Shown here in pieces: positions 42,939 through 52,944 of a DNA stretch of 64,000 nucleotides (position 1 is its first letter; each line of letters starts with the position of its first letter). Where the stretch lies: positions 46,440-110,439 of the forward strand of contig DATDJI010000085.1 in the NCBI GenBank assembly GCA_036520615.1. Direction: 5' to 3'. The notes under the pieces were generated by a model that saw only the letters and a program-made list of their open reading frames with translations, was not told the origin of the DNA and ran no database searches. The stretch is from CAMCXE01 sp036520615. GTDB lineage: Bacteria > Pseudomonadota > Gammaproteobacteria > Pseudomonadales > Cellvibrionaceae. The position numbers were made by a program, and so were the translations under genes.

Positions 42939-43862
42939 TTAAGCGTGCGGTTTATGCGGCACAAAGTGGCCATTGTGCAAATCCACCTGTTGTTTCGCCC
43001 AGGCGGTAAATTCGCCCAGTGAACACAGATGGATACTGTAAAGGCCTTCACCCGCGACGATTTTGTAGATAACTTTGCGCCGCATAATTTTCGGTTCATC
43101 AACGTTGATGTCCAGCACCAAGCGCACAGCCCAGCTATCGCCCAGGGCACCATTGCTGTAATAACAGCCGGCAGCGATCGGCCCCACTATATGTTTGGTG
43201 GCTTGGGCGTGTTCGCAGGCTAAACGTACGAGCTGCTGTAAGTCATCTGGGCTTACGTCCACGAGTGTTTCGATCTGTGTAATCGCTGCCGCAAAATCTT
43301 CCTGGGAAAAACTAAACGGCAAGAGTGTTGTGGGTTTACTCAGCCAGGCATTTGGGTAGCGGCGCCAGTGGAACAGAGCGTTAAAGCTAACAGCGGCGAC
43401 TAATATCAGCACCACATTCACTAAACATATCTGCCACACAAATGCCCAGCCAATTTCATGTATCTGCGCGCCGCCAATTACTGCCATCAGAGCCGTGGCG
43501 CCGCCGGGTGGGTGTAAACATCGCAAAAAATACATGGCGGTAATGGCCGCGCCCACGGCCAGGGCGGCGGTGTAATCAGTGTGCGAAAACTGTTGTACGG
43601 CTACGCCTATGATGGCGCTCACCAGGTGCCCGCCAAACACGGGCCAGGGTTGAGAGAGCGGTGCATGGGGTAGGGCAAATAACAAAACTGCCGAGGCACC
43701 CATTGAAGGCAAAATAAAAAGTGCCGCGTCGGGCAATAGCCATTGGGTGGCGCCAATGACCCAGGCCATTGCAAGCCCCGCACCCAGGCCCGAAAGCCAT
43801 TTTTCTCTTTGCCCGCTTAGTATCCTCGCCCACGGAGAGAGCCTGGTTAACCGCTTCATCAT
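42939..43862 (-). CDS. HPP family integral membrane protein
   Basis: The 307-residue protein has an N-terminal HPP domain of four to five helices. The signature is LRCLHPPGGATALMAVIGG (two pieces, about 100-118), with GAGLAMAWVIG and PSMGASAVLLFALPHAPLSQPW upstream in it. HPP proteins transport nitrite or related anions in plants and cyanobacteria; bacterial functions are mostly unknown. About 130 cytoplasmic residues without a known domain follow. I chose the paired ATG codons at 43857-43862; the longer frame to 44033 overlaps the divergent gene's start codon and lacks similarity. Confidence 0.82.
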   Translation of the reverse strand: MMKRLTRLSPWARILSGQREKWLSGLGAGLAMAWVIGATQWLLPDAALFILPSMGASAVLLFALPHAPLSQPWPVFGGHLVSAIIGVAVQQFSHTDYTAALAVGAAITAMYFLRCLHPPGGATALMAVIGGAQIHEIGWAFVWQICLVNVVLILVAAVSFNALFHWRRYPNAWLSKPTTLLPFSFSQEDFAAAITQIETLVDVSPDDLQQLVRLACEHAQATKHIVGPIAAGCYYSNGALGDSWAVRLVLDINVDEPKIMRRKVIYKIVAGEGLYSIHLCSLGEFTAWAKQQVDLHNGHFVPHKPHA

Positions 43863-44031
43863 TATAGCCGCACCAAAATAGCGCCAAAGGTACGCTGAAG
43901 CTTTAGGTGATTCAACCTTGCGGCTTGATCTCTTCCTTAAAACCTTTGTGCGGCAAATTGTGTTGCGCATGCTTAGCGCTGCTGAGCATAAGTCGTTTAT
44001 CCTGAACACTTTAATTGCCTGAGGATTTAAC

Positions 44032-47000
44032 ATGCCCCGCCACCTAACATGGTTGTTGTTTTTTGCCCTTATAGCGCCGCGCAGCTGGGGGGCGGATGTG
44101 TTGCCGAATCTTTTAAAAGATTGGCAGGGCTGGGTGCTACACGATCAGGCCAAACAATTCTGCCCTGTGGCGAGCGATGGCGAACGCAAAGAGTGTATCT
44201 GGCCTGCTGAGCTCACTTTAGCGGTTAGCGCGCAGGGGGCAGAATTTAAACTCGCCGTTGATCTATTCGCCCCCGGTTGGGTGGATTTGCCCGGCGGACC
44301 GAACTTTTGGCCGCTAGACGTTAAAAACGCCGGGCAGTGGATTGCGGTACGCGAGGCGGAAGAGCGCCCGCAAGTGTATCTGCCCAGCGGCCGCCATCTG
44401 CTCACCGGCCGCTTTATTTGGTCGAGCTTGCCGCGCACGTTGAAGGTGCCAGAAGCGCTCGGCATAGTACGATTAAGCCTGGCAGGTAAAACGGTGGAGC
44501 AGCCGAGTTTAGAGTCCGCCGGACAATTGTGGCTGGCCGCGCAAGATTCCAGCGCAGAAGCTGAAAGCGACAGCTTAAGCCTTAAGGTGTACCGCAAACT
44601 GGACGATGGTATTCCCATGTTGTTGACCAGCCAATTAGAACTGGAAGTGACCGGCGCTGAGCGTGAGATGCTGTTGGGACCTTGGCTATTACCTGGTTTT
44701 ACCGCCCGCTCGTTCACAAGCGAATTACCCGCCAAGCTCGAAGCTAACGGCCAGCTGCGTGTACAGGTAAAACCTGGCCGCTGGACACTAAGCCTTGTCG
44801 CCCATAGTCTCACCGCCAAACCGAGCCTTGTACTGCCCGCCGCCAGTGAAGACTGGCCAACTCAGGAGATTTGGAGTTTTGAAGCGGCGCCAAGTCTGCG
44901 CAGCGTACAAATTACTGGCGGCGCCAGTATCGATCCTTCGCAAACGACCTTGCCGCAGCAATGGCGCGCGCTGCCCGCTTATTTGGTGGATCAAGGCCAA
45001 ACGTTGGTAGTAGAGGAATTGTTTAGAGGCAACCCGAACCCGCCGCAGGACGAACTGCGTCTGACGCGTAATTTATGGCTGGATTTCAGCGGTGCCGGCC
45101 TGACCTTTAGCGATCAGGTTACTGGCGCCCTTAATCAATCGGCCCGTTTGGATTTAGCCAAACCCTTTGAGCTGCTAAAAGCTGATGTCAACGGCAAGGC
45201 GCAGGTGGTAACGCAAGTGCAGCCAGATAGCGCCGGGGTGGAGTTGCGTGAGCGGAATTTAAAACTGGAGGCCCAGGGCCGTGTAGGTATGGCCAGGCAA
45301 TTAGCTGTTTCCGCCTGGGGCTCGGATATGGCAAGCGTGAATTGGAGCCTAGCACTGCCACCTGGCTGGAGCCTGTTTTACGCCAGCGGTACGGACAGCG
45401 GCAGTGGCGTATGGTTAAGCCGCTGGGGGTTATTCGATATTTTCTCGGTGCTAATCATTGTGATTGCGCTGGGCAAAATTGTCCGGCCCTGGGTGGGATT
45501 ATTGGCATTGGCTTGTCTGCTCGTCACCTATCAGCGCAGTGGCGCAGCGGTGTTTATCTGGTTGAATTTGGCGGCGGTTTTAGCCTTACTGCCTTGGGTG
45601 TCTGGTGGATTTTCCCGTTGGTTAAAGCGTTATGCGGCACTGAGTTTTGTCTCGCTGTTGATAATTTTGATCAGCTTTTCCGTAGCTCAAGTTCGGTTTG
45701 GTTTGTATCCGCAGTTGGAGCGTACGCACAATTCATCAACAGGACTAATGGATATTTTATTTGATGGCGGGTTAGCTTTTCGCAGAATGGAGCAAGCACC
45801 TATTGAGGACATGATGGCGCCCGCTGCCCCAGCTCCCTATGCGAGTTCCGAGATGGCCGAAGAGGTTATGGTTACAGGGGTTAGAGCGGAACCTAAAGTT
45901 GCACTACAACGCGCGGTTAAAAAAGATTACAGCCTGCCGCCGGCTTCTCAACAGATAGACCCGAGCCAACAAACCCAAACCGGCCCCGGCACGCCGCAGT
46001 GGAGTCATAACAGTGTGTACTTATCCTGGAGCGGCCCGGTCACAACTGACCAAACCACGCGTCTTTATTGGGTTCCACCATGGGTCAATCGCCCCGGCTA
46101 TTTCCTGGCTGCTTTTTTACCCTGGGCTCTTGCTCTCGCTCTTTGGCAAGCTTCAGGCCTAATGCGCATTAATTTGCCTATTAAATTGTTCGGCCGCGCC
46201 CTCGGTATTTTTATAGTTAGTGCAGGTTTAGGCCTGATGCTACAGACGCCGGATGTCATGGCCGACGAGCCCAATGCTAAAGACTCAGCGCAAGGCCAGG
46301 AACCTAGCCCTGCGTTATTGGAGGAGCTGAAAACTCGCCTGCTGGCACCACCGATGTGCCTGCCTAATTGCGTGGCAATTGAATCGGTCAATCTGCAAGC
46401 CAAGGATGACACGCTGCGCCTGGAGCTGGTAATACACGCTTTGGCACCGAGCATTTATACATTGCCGGCCAATCAAACTAGCTGGTGGCCCCAAGCAGCA
46501 ACGCTTAACGGTGAGCGTGCAAGCGTGCGTCAAACGAATGAAGAGCTTGAAGTGGCGCTATTGCCTGGGCGGCAAACGCTGGTTTTGCTTGGTAATCTCA
46601 CCGGCCGCACTAACTTGGCTTTAACCTTTGGTCTACCAATTAACAATTTAAAAACAGACATAATCGGCTGGCACCTCAGTGGCGAGCCCACGGCAGCTTC
46701 TGCCAGCAGCAATCTGCAGCTCGCGCGCGCTCAAGGCGCCAGTGTGAACGCCGATAAGCGCCTGACCCAGGCACCTATGGCGCCATTCGTGCGCATTGTG
46801 CGGCGCTTGCAATTGGGTTTGGAATGGGCGGTGGAAACCGAAGTCACCCGCATAGCTCCGGCTACAGGTTCGATCCATTTGAACGTGCCGTTAATTTCCG
46901 GCGAAGCGCCGATGAGCAGTCAGCCCAATGCTCAGGGTTTAATGCCGGTAAATCTCGGCGCCGACGAACAAAGTGCCAGCTGGACATCGCGCCTTAAAAT

Positions 47001-48111
47001 TGCTCCAGAGATAACCCTCAGCGCGCCGGAGCAGCCCAATTGGGTGGAAGAATGGCAGTTAGAAGCCGCCGCCCAATGGCATGTTGAGGCGGAAGGCTTG
47101 ATGAAATTGGGCAATAGTCTCGCGCCTCTGTGGCAACCTTGGCCCGGCGAAACACTGCAAATAAAAGTCGCTAAACCCGCTGCGGTTAAGGGCGATAACC
47201 TCACGCTGCAAGCGGTCGTGCTCACCCAAAAAGTTGGCCAAAAAGCGCAGGGTTTTACCTTGCAATTAAATCTGCTGAGCAACCAAGGCCAGGACTTTAA
47301 TTTGCAGCTGCCGCCGGAAGTGAAACTTACCCACGTGCAGCGCGACGCCAGCGACTTGCCGCTGATAATGCAGGACGGCAGGGTAAAGTTGCCCATCAAA
47401 CCCGGCAATCAAACCTTTAGTGTGCACTGGCAGGCTACGCAAACTCTGCCAATTCACCTGACTACTCCAGCGCTGGATTTGGGTGTTGCCGCCCGCAATA
47501 TCAGCCTGGTTGTACAACTGCCGCAAGACCGCTGGATACTATTACTTGGCGGCCCGCAAATGGGCCCTGCGCTGTTGTTTTGGGGCGTGTTACTGGTCGT
47601 GCTGGGCATTGCTTGGGTGCTGGGGAAAAGTGGTAAGGCTCATCTGAAAAGCTATGAGTGGGTGTTGCTAAGCCTGGGCGTAGCGACGCAAAACCTCAGT
47701 GTTTTGTTAGTCCTTGCTGCCTGGTTCGCCGCGTTAAATTGGCGCGGTCAGCAAGTCGGCTGGGCAGGGCGCCGATTCAAAGCGCTACAAGTTGGCCTGG
47801 CTTGCCTATCAATACTGGCCCTTGGTCTATTGCTCGGCGGCATCCCCCAAGGCCTGCTCTCCGCCCCCGATATGCAAATTCACCCGTTAACTTACGACGG
47901 CTTAAAATGGTACGGCGATTACACCGCAGGCCTGTTGCCCGAAGCCTGGGTTATCTCGCTGCCGATATGGGTGTACCGCGTGAGTATGCTGCTTTGGTCA
48001 CTATGGATTGCTTTTGCCTTGATGCGCTGGTTGAAATGGGGATGGCAGCAGTTGAATGCGGGTGGGTTTTGGCCCGCTGACAAAACCACGGACGAACCTG
48101 GCCAACTCTAA
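44032..48111 (+). CDS. Large envelope/membrane protein of unknown function
   Basis: The 1359-residue protein has a signal peptide (residues 1-20, ending SWG). A beta-rich periplasmic region follows (about 20-465). A first block of hydrophobic helices lies at about 466-560, a linker at about 570-675, then more helices (about 685-745), a second beta-rich region (about 760-1165) and a final helical block (about 1170-1345). The linker contains A-E-E-V-M-V-T-G-V-R-A (609-619), which resembles the start of TonB-dependent receptors. I do not recognise a functional family. The two halves have a similar plan, as if duplicated. GAGG lies before ATG 44032. It is transcribed alone. Confidence 0.8.
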   Translation: MPRHLTWLLFFALIAPRSWGADVLPNLLKDWQGWVLHDQAKQFCPVASDGERKECIWPAELTLAVSAQGAEFKLAVDLFAPGWVDLPGGPNFWPLDVKNAGQWIAVREAEERPQVYLPSGRHLLTGRFIWSSLPRTLKVPEALGIVRLSLAGKTVEQPSLESAGQLWLAAQDSSAEAESDSLSLKVYRKLDDGIPMLLTSQLELEVTGAEREMLLGPWLLPGFTARSFTSELPAKLEANGQLRVQVKPGRWTLSLVAHSLTAKPSLVLPAASEDWPTQEIWSFEAAPSLRSVQITGGASIDPSQTTLPQQWRALPAYLVDQGQTLVVEELFRGNPNPPQDELRLTRNLWLDFSGAGLTFSDQVTGALNQSARLDLAKPFELLKADVNGKAQVVTQVQPDSAGVELRERNLKLEAQGRVGMARQLAVSAWGSDMASVNWSLALPPGWSLFYASGTDSGSGVWLSRWGLFDIFSVLIIVIALGKIVRPWVGLLALACLLVTYQRSGAAVFIWLNLAAVLALLPWVSGGFSRWLKRYAALSFVSLLIILISFSVAQVRFGLYPQLERTHNSSTGLMDILFDGGLAFRRMEQAPIEDMMAPAAPAPYASSEMAEEVMVTGVRAEPKVALQRAVKKDYSLPPASQQIDPSQQTQTGPGTPQWSHNSVYLSWSGPVTTDQTTRLYWVPPWVNRPGYFLAAFLPWALALALWQASGLMRINLPIKLFGRALGIFIVSAGLGLMLQTPDVMADEPNAKDSAQGQEPSPALLEELKTRLLAPPMCLPNCVAIESVNLQAKDDTLRLELVIHALAPSIYTLPANQTSWWPQAATLNGERASVRQTNEELEVALLPGRQTLVLLGNLTGRTNLALTFGLPINNLKTDIIGWHLSGEPTAASASSNLQLARAQGASVNADKRLTQAPMAPFVRIVRRLQLGLEWAVETEVTRIAPATGSIHLNVPLISGEAPMSSQPNAQGLMPVNLGADEQSASWTSRLKIAPEITLSAPEQPNWVEEWQLEAAAQWHVEAEGLMKLGNSLAPLWQPWPGETLQIKVAKPAAVKGDNLTLQAVVLTQKVGQKAQGFTLQLNLLSNQGQDFNLQLPPEVKLTHVQRDASDLPLIMQDGRVKLPIKPGNQTFSVHWQATQTLPIHLTTPALDLGVAARNISLVVQLPQDRWILLLGGPQMGPALLFWGVLLVVLGIAWVLGKSGKAHLKSYEWVLLSLGVATQNLSVLLVLAAWFAALNWRGQQVGWAGRRFKALQVGLACLSILALGLLLGGIPQGLLSAPDMQIHPLTYDGLKWYGDYTAGLLPEAWVISLPIWVYRVSMLLWSLWIAFALMRWLKWGWQQLNAGGFWPADKTTDEPGQL

Positions 48112-48147
48112 ACTAACCGCCCTCGGCGCTCTCGCTTCTGCCTCTCT

Positions 48148-48173
48148 CGTTCCCATGCTCCCGCGTGGGAACG
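48148..48173. repeat. GTTCCCA..TGGGAAC palindrome
   Basis: Arms CGTTCCCA and TGGGAACG enclose TGCTCCCGCG. This type of palindrome recurs in many gammaproteobacterial intergenic regions. It lies 36 bp after the large membrane-protein gene and has no T-run, so termination by it is uncertain. Confidence 0.6.
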
Positions 48174-48238
48174 TATATACCGCAGGCAGTGCAGACATTC
48201 TGTTAACCATCTTTATTTTTATGTTATTTGAGCACCAA

Positions 48239-48574
48239 ATGAAACAACAACTTCTCAATCTACTCAGTCAGCCCATTATCCAATTCACTGATGTCATCGC
48301 CTGGATCGACGAACGCTACTCGTTCACACCCACGCGGTTTCACAACGGCGAGCAGGTGAATGAAGCCAACCAAAACAACGGCTCGTGTAAAGTATTCGCT
48401 CTTGCCTTGCTGCTCGAATTATCTCAGCAAGAAACGCTAGAGTTATTTTGCGAGCACTATGCAGCCGTGTTAAATCACCCCGAAGCAAGCGACCACCAAA
48501 ACATTCGTCAATTTATCAGCCATGGCTTCGCCGGGTTGAAATTTGACGGTACGGCTTTGGTTGCGCGTATTTAG
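48239..48574 (+). CDS. HopJ type III effector family protein
   Basis: The 111-residue protein is of the HopJ family: FTDVIAWIDERYSFTPTRFHNG, then NNGSCKVFALALL..LS..ETL.LFCEHYAAVLNHP and NIRQFISHGFAGLKFDG. The family is named after a Pseudomonas syringae protein but is widespread in bacteria without type III secretion. No such system is seen here, so the effector name should not be taken literally. ATG 48239 is chosen because the family starts just before this; ATG 48221 is possible. Confidence 0.85.
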   Translation: MKQQLLNLLSQPIIQFTDVIAWIDERYSFTPTRFHNGEQVNEANQNNGSCKVFALALLLELSQQETLELFCEHYAAVLNHPEASDHQNIRQFISHGFAGLKFDGTALVARI

Positions 48575-48670
48575 TTAGCGGTTAAATCTGGGTTTTGTGC
48601 GTTTAATTTTTGTACGCCACCGGCAAACTCTCTATAATCGCAGCCCCTTCGCCTAAAACCCTCTTCAGCC

Positions 48671-50569
48671 ATGATTTACCCCACTCAGTTTGATGTCATC
48701 GTAATCGGCGGCGGCCATGCGGGCACCGAGGCCTGTTTGGCTGCGGCGCGTATGGGCTGCAAAACCCTATTACTCACGCACAATATCGAAACCCTCGGCC
48801 AGATGAGCTGCAACCCAGCCATCGGCGGAATCGGCAAAAGCCATTTGGTGCGCGAGATAGACGCCCTGGGCGGCGCCATGGCGCGGGCGACGGATGAAGC
48901 GGGCATTCAGTTTCGCGTGCTCAACCTGCGCAAAGGTCCAGCGGTGCGCGCCACCCGGGCGCAGGCGGATCGCATTTTATATAAGGCGGCCGTTCGTAAA
49001 ATTTTAGAAAACCAGCCGAATCTGAGTATTTTCCAACAAGCTGTTGACGATTTAATTGTTGAAGGCGACACCGTTAAAGGCGTCGTTACACAAATGGGGG
49101 TGAAGTTTCTTGCTCCTAGCGTCGTGCTTACGGCAGGCACTTTTTTGGGCGGCAAAATTCATATCGGCCTAGAAAATCACTCCGGCGGTCGCGCTGGCGA
49201 TCCGCCCTCAATTGCACTGTCTCAGCGTTTGCGCGAATTGCCTTTACGCGTGGATCGCTTAAAAACCGGCACGCCACCGCGTATCGACGCGCGCAGTGTG
49301 AACTTTAGCGGGTTGGAGGAGCAGTGGGGTGACACCCCAACACCGGTTATGGGCTTTTTAGGTTCAGTGGCACAGCATCCACGTCAAACCTGTTGCTGGA
49401 TCACCCACACGAGTGCGCAAACCCACGACATTATTCGCTCCGGCTTCGACCGCTCACCGATGTTCACAGGCGTCATTGAAGGTATCGGGCCGCGTTATTG
49501 CCCATCGATTGAAGACAAGGTCAACCGCTTTGGCGATAAAGACTCCCACCAGATTTTTATCGAGCCAGAAGGCTTAACTACGCACGAGCTTTACCCGAAC
49601 GGTATTTCCACCAGCCTACCTTTTGATATCCAGCTGGCGCTCGTGCGCTCAATCAAAGGCTTTGAAAATGCTCATATCCTGCGCCCCGGTTACGCCATCG
49701 AATACGACTTTTTTAACCCCCAGGATCTTAAATACAGCTTTGAAACCCGCGCGTTGAATGGTTTATTTTTCGCCGGGCAAATTAATGGCACGACCGGTTA
49801 TGAAGAGGCGGGTGCACAAGGCTTGCTGGCGGGCTTAAACGCAGCTTTACGGGCGCATGAAAAAGACTCCTGGTGCCCAGAGCGCGATCAAGCCTACATA
49901 GGTGTATTGGCCGATGACCTAATAACCCTCGGCACGAAAGAACCCTATCGGATGTTCACCAGTCGTGCCGAATATCGGCTGATGCTGCGCGAGGACAACG
50001 CCGATACTCGCTTGACCGAAAAAGGTCGCGAGTTGGGTCTGGTAGACGACGTACGCTGGGCGCATTTTTGCCGCAAGCAAGAGGCCCTAGAACATGAAAC
50101 CACGCGTCTGCGCAGTACCTGGATTCAAGCGGGCAGTGCTGAAGCCTTACACCTGCAACCGAAATTAACCTCGCCGCTTAATCACGAGTATTCACTGATG
50201 GAGTTGCTCAAGCGCCCTGAGCTGACCTACGCAGATTTAGTCACATTAAAAGGGCAGGGGGTAAGTGATCCTCAAGTAGCCGAACAGCTGGAAATTCGCG
50301 CCAAATACGCAGGTTACATCGATCGTCAACAGGGCGAAGTTGAACGCCTGCGTGCCAGTGAAGCCACGACAATTCCTGTTGATTTTGACTACAGCCAGGT
50401 AAGTGGCCTCTCCAACGAATTAAAGCAAAAATTACACGCAGCGCGCCCGGACACTATTGCCCGTGCGCTGCGCATCCAGGGTATGACGCCTGCGGCGATT
50501 TCTCTGCTGCTTATTACGTTAAAAAAACAGGGTGTATTAAAAGCTAAACGCATGGTTCACGAGTGTTAA
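48671..50569 (+). CDS. mnmG: tRNA uridine-5-carboxymethylaminomethyl modification enzyme MnmG
   Basis: The 632-residue FAD protein opens with the Rossmann loop GGGHAGTEA (about 13-21) and the GidA signature CNPAIGGIGKSHLVREIDALG (in two parts). Later GQINGTTGYEEAGAQGLLAG and a C-terminal helical domain that binds MnmE and tRNA follow. With MnmE it installs the cmnm5 group at the wobble uridine U34. Length equals E. coli MnmG (629). It overlaps rsmG by 7 bp and starts the operon-like block with rsmG, parA and parB, typical of the origin-proximal region. Confidence 0.98.
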   Translation: MIYPTQFDVIVIGGGHAGTEACLAAARMGCKTLLLTHNIETLGQMSCNPAIGGIGKSHLVREIDALGGAMARATDEAGIQFRVLNLRKGPAVRATRAQADRILYKAAVRKILENQPNLSIFQQAVDDLIVEGDTVKGVVTQMGVKFLAPSVVLTAGTFLGGKIHIGLENHSGGRAGDPPSIALSQRLRELPLRVDRLKTGTPPRIDARSVNFSGLEEQWGDTPTPVMGFLGSVAQHPRQTCCWITHTSAQTHDIIRSGFDRSPMFTGVIEGIGPRYCPSIEDKVNRFGDKDSHQIFIEPEGLTTHELYPNGISTSLPFDIQLALVRSIKGFENAHILRPGYAIEYDFFNPQDLKYSFETRALNGLFFAGQINGTTGYEEAGAQGLLAGLNAALRAHEKDSWCPERDQAYIGVLADDLITLGTKEPYRMFTSRAEYRLMLREDNADTRLTEKGRELGLVDDVRWAHFCRKQEALEHETTRLRSTWIQAGSAEALHLQPKLTSPLNHEYSLMELLKRPELTYADLVTLKGQGVSDPQVAEQLEIRAKYAGYIDRQQGEVERLRASEATTIPVDFDYSQVSGLSNELKQKLHAARPDTIARALRIQGMTPAAISLLLITLKKQGVLKAKRMVHEC

Positions 50570-51201
50570 AACCGGCTCAATTGCTTTTAGAGGCGGGCTG
50601 CGAAGCGCTAGGTTTGGAGCTAAGCACTCAGCAACGCAGCAACCTCATTGATTATTTAGCGTTGTTCGCCAAGTGGAACCGCGCCTATAACCTCTCCGCC
50701 ATTCGCGAAGCTGAGCAAATGGTGCGCTTACACCTGCTCGATAGCCTTGCCATCGTGCCCCATATTACCGGCGAGCGGTTGATTGACGTAGGCACGGGCG
50801 GGGGCTTGCCGGGCATTCCTTTAGCCATTTGTTTTCCTGAGCGCGTGCTTGCTCTATTGGATTCTGCCGGCAAAAAAACGCGCTTTTTATTTCAGGTGAA
50901 AACCGACCTGAGTCTTGCTAATGTGCAGATCCACAACTGCCGGGTGGAAGCCCATGCACCGAGTGAACTTTATGATGGAGTCGTCAGCCGAGCATTTGCA
51001 TCTCTTACGGATATGACGCAAAGCTGTGCCCATCTATTAAAACCCGGCGGCACCTTCTGGGCTATGAAAGGCGTATATCCTGCAGCGGAACTCGCTGAAC
51101 TGGCACCTAAATTCCACTTGCGCCAGAGTGTTTCTTTGAATATTCCCGGCCTGGATGCTGAACGCTGTTTGCTTGCCCTAACCGCCTCCGACGAGACCTA
51201 A
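50563..51201 (+). CDS. rsmG: 16S rRNA (guanine-527-N7)-methyltransferase RsmG
   Basis: The 212-residue methyltransferase has N-terminal helices with KWNRAYNLSAIRE (about 32-44), the SAM loop LIDVGTGGGLPGIPLA (about 74-89) and VVSRAFASL (about 143-151). It methylates N7 of G527 in 16S rRNA; loss gives low-level streptomycin resistance in other bacteria. It begins with GTG inside the last codons of mnmG and ends 3 bp before parA, so all are translated together. Confidence 0.97.
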   Translation: MLKPAQLLLEAGCEALGLELSTQQRSNLIDYLALFAKWNRAYNLSAIREAEQMVRLHLLDSLAIVPHITGERLIDVGTGGGLPGIPLAICFPERVLALLDSAGKKTRFLFQVKTDLSLANVQIHNCRVEAHAPSELYDGVVSRAFASLTDMTQSCAHLLKPGGTFWAMKGVYPAAELAELAPKFHLRQSVSLNIPGLDAERCLLALTASDET

Positions 51202-51204
51202 CCT

Positions 51205-52002
51205 GTGGCCCGAATTTACGCAATTACTAACCAAAAGGGTGGTGTGGGTAAAACCACTTCCTGTGTCAATCTGGCTGCATCTCTTGCTGCAACTAAGCGA
51301 CGCGTATTGCTCGTAGATATGGACCCACAAGGCAATGCAACTATGGGCAGCGGTGTGGATAAAAACACCACGCCGAAAACTGTCTACGACGTGTTAATGG
51401 GACATGCCAATGTGGCAAGCTCCAGTGTTTACTCGCGCGATGCTGGCTTTAGTGTGCTGGCGGCCAACAGCGATCTCACCGCTGCTGAGGTGCAAATGCT
51501 TAAGTTACCCAACAAAGAGCAACGCTTGTTAAAAGCTCTGCAGTTGGTGAGCAACCTCTACGACTACATCTTGATCGACTGCCCGCCATCGTTAAACATG
51601 CTTACGGTCAATGCATTGGTAGCCTGCGAAGGCGTGATAATTCCTATGCAATGTGAGTACTACGCGTTAGAGGGCCTATCTGCTCTGGTTAATACAATTA
51701 ACCAAGTGCAGGCGACGATCAATCCGCGCCTTAAAATCGAAGGTATTTTGCGGACGATGTTCGACCCGCGTATGAGCCTGACCACCGATGTATCTGCACA
51801 ATTGACAGAATTTTTTGGCGATAAAGTCTACCGCACCTGTGTGCCACGCAATGTCCGCCTAGCGGAAGCACCGAGCCATGGCAAACCTGTCCTCGCTTAC
51901 GATAAACAATCCAAAGGCGCGCTCGCTTACCTAGCCTTGGCCGGTGAAATTATTCGCCAAAATGAAGCGATTGATGAGCCGTTACTCGATGTGGCGCCAT
52001 AA
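51205..52002 (+). CDS. parA: Chromosome partitioning ATPase ParA (Soj)
   Basis: The 265-residue ATPase is of the small chromosomal ParA type without an N-terminal helix-turn-helix. The deviant Walker A is KGGVGKTT (about 10-17), with DMDPQGNATMGSG (about 39-51) and DYILIDCPPSL (about 116-126). It dimerises on DNA with ATP and pulls ParB-bound origins apart. The start codon is GTG, 3 bp after rsmG. It is followed by parB after 21 bp. Confidence 0.97.
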   Translation: MARIYAITNQKGGVGKTTSCVNLAASLAATKRRVLLVDMDPQGNATMGSGVDKNTTPKTVYDVLMGHANVASSSVYSRDAGFSVLAANSDLTAAEVQMLKLPNKEQRLLKALQLVSNLYDYILIDCPPSLNMLTVNALVACEGVIIPMQCEYYALEGLSALVNTINQVQATINPRLKIEGILRTMFDPRMSLTTDVSAQLTEFFGDKVYRTCVPRNVRLAEAPSHGKPVLAYDKQSKGALAYLALAGEIIRQNEAIDEPLLDVAP

Positions 52003-52023
52003 GCGTCGCTAAGGAATTAATTA

Positions 52024-52944
52024 ATGAAACGTAAAAGCCTAGGCCGCGGCCTCGACGCTCTTTTGGGCGGCGTTAATAAAAGCCCCAGCGACGCCATCAA
52101 AGCGGCAATGAATGTCGCTGCCGTTCCGGTCCCTGATGCGGGCCCGATGGACGGCAAATACGCAGAATTACCCGTGGAATTTTTGCAGCGGGGTAAATAT
52201 CAGCCCCGCCGCGATATTCAAAACGAATCCCTGCAAGAACTTGCCGACTCTATTAAAGCTCAAGGGGTAATGCAGCCAATCGTTGTACGGCTAATTGGCC
52301 CTGAACGTTATGAAATTATCGCTGGTGAGCGCCGTTGGCGCGCCGCTCAGTTAGCTGGGCTTGACCGTATTCCGTCTATTATCCGGGATGTACCGGATGA
52401 AACCGCCATTGCTATGGCGTTGATCGAAAACATTCAACGGGAAGATTTAAATCCTGTGGAAGAAGCTGTTGCCCTTAAGCGCCTGCAAGACGAGTTTGTA
52501 CTGACGCATCAACAGGTTGCCGATGCAGTTGGTAAATCCCGAGCCGCCGTGTCCAATAGTTTGCGCCTGCTTAATCTCAGCCACGAAGCTCGCACGTTGT
52601 TGGAACATGGTGATTTAGAAATGGGCCACGCCCGCTGCCTGCTGAGCCTGGAACCTGCGCAGCAAAGCGCTTTAGCGCGACAAATTATTGCTAGAGGGTT
52701 AAGTGTTCGTCAGGCGGAAGCGCTCGTACGCAAAACTCAGCAGGAAGCGGCCATGGACAAGGTCGACCCGCCAAAAGCACAAGCGCCAGACCTGAAAAAA
52801 CTCGAAGAAGGCCTTACCGGGCGATTAGGTGTAAGCGTGCAGGTCCAACACTCTGCACGGGGGGCAGGTAAGTTGGTTTTGAAATATAAAAATCTAGATG
52901 ATCTGGATCGATTGCTCACACGGCTTGAGTATAAGGAAGAGTAG
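52024..52944 (+). CDS. parB: Chromosome partitioning protein ParB (Spo0J)
   Basis: The 306-residue protein begins KRKSLGRGLDALLG, the N-terminal peptide that stimulates ParA. The CTP-binding ParB/Srx region carries QYQPR-like KYQPRRDIQNESLQELADSI, GERRWRAAQLAG and IENIQREDLNPVEEA. The helix-turn-helix (LTHQQVADAVGKSRAAVSNSL in two parts) reads parS, and a C-terminal dimer domain follows. It loads at parS near the origin and spreads as a CTP clamp. No consensus parS was noticed in the window by eye. Confidence 0.97.
   Translation: MKRKSLGRGLDALLGGVNKSPSDAIKAAMNVAAVPVPDAGPMDGKYAELPVEFLQRGKYQPRRDIQNESLQELADSIKAQGVMQPIVVRLIGPERYEIIAGERRWRAAQLAGLDRIPSIIRDVPDETAIAMALIENIQREDLNPVEEAVALKRLQDEFVLTHQQVADAVGKSRAAVSNSLRLLNLSHEARTLLEHGDLEMGHARCLLSLEPAQQSALARQIIARGLSVRQAEALVRKTQQEAAMDKVDPPKAQAPDLKKLEEGLTGRLGVSVQVQHSARGAGKLVLKYKNLDDLDRLLTRLEYKEE

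Noticed and set aside
44145..44819. 224-codon antisense frame inside the 1359-residue gene
   Set aside because: No similarity and no ribosome binding site; the sense frame has a signal peptide and consistent coding character.
48239..48574. Type III secretion effector
   Set aside because: HopJ-family proteins are widespread in bacteria without type III secretion and no such genes are in the window; only the family name is used.
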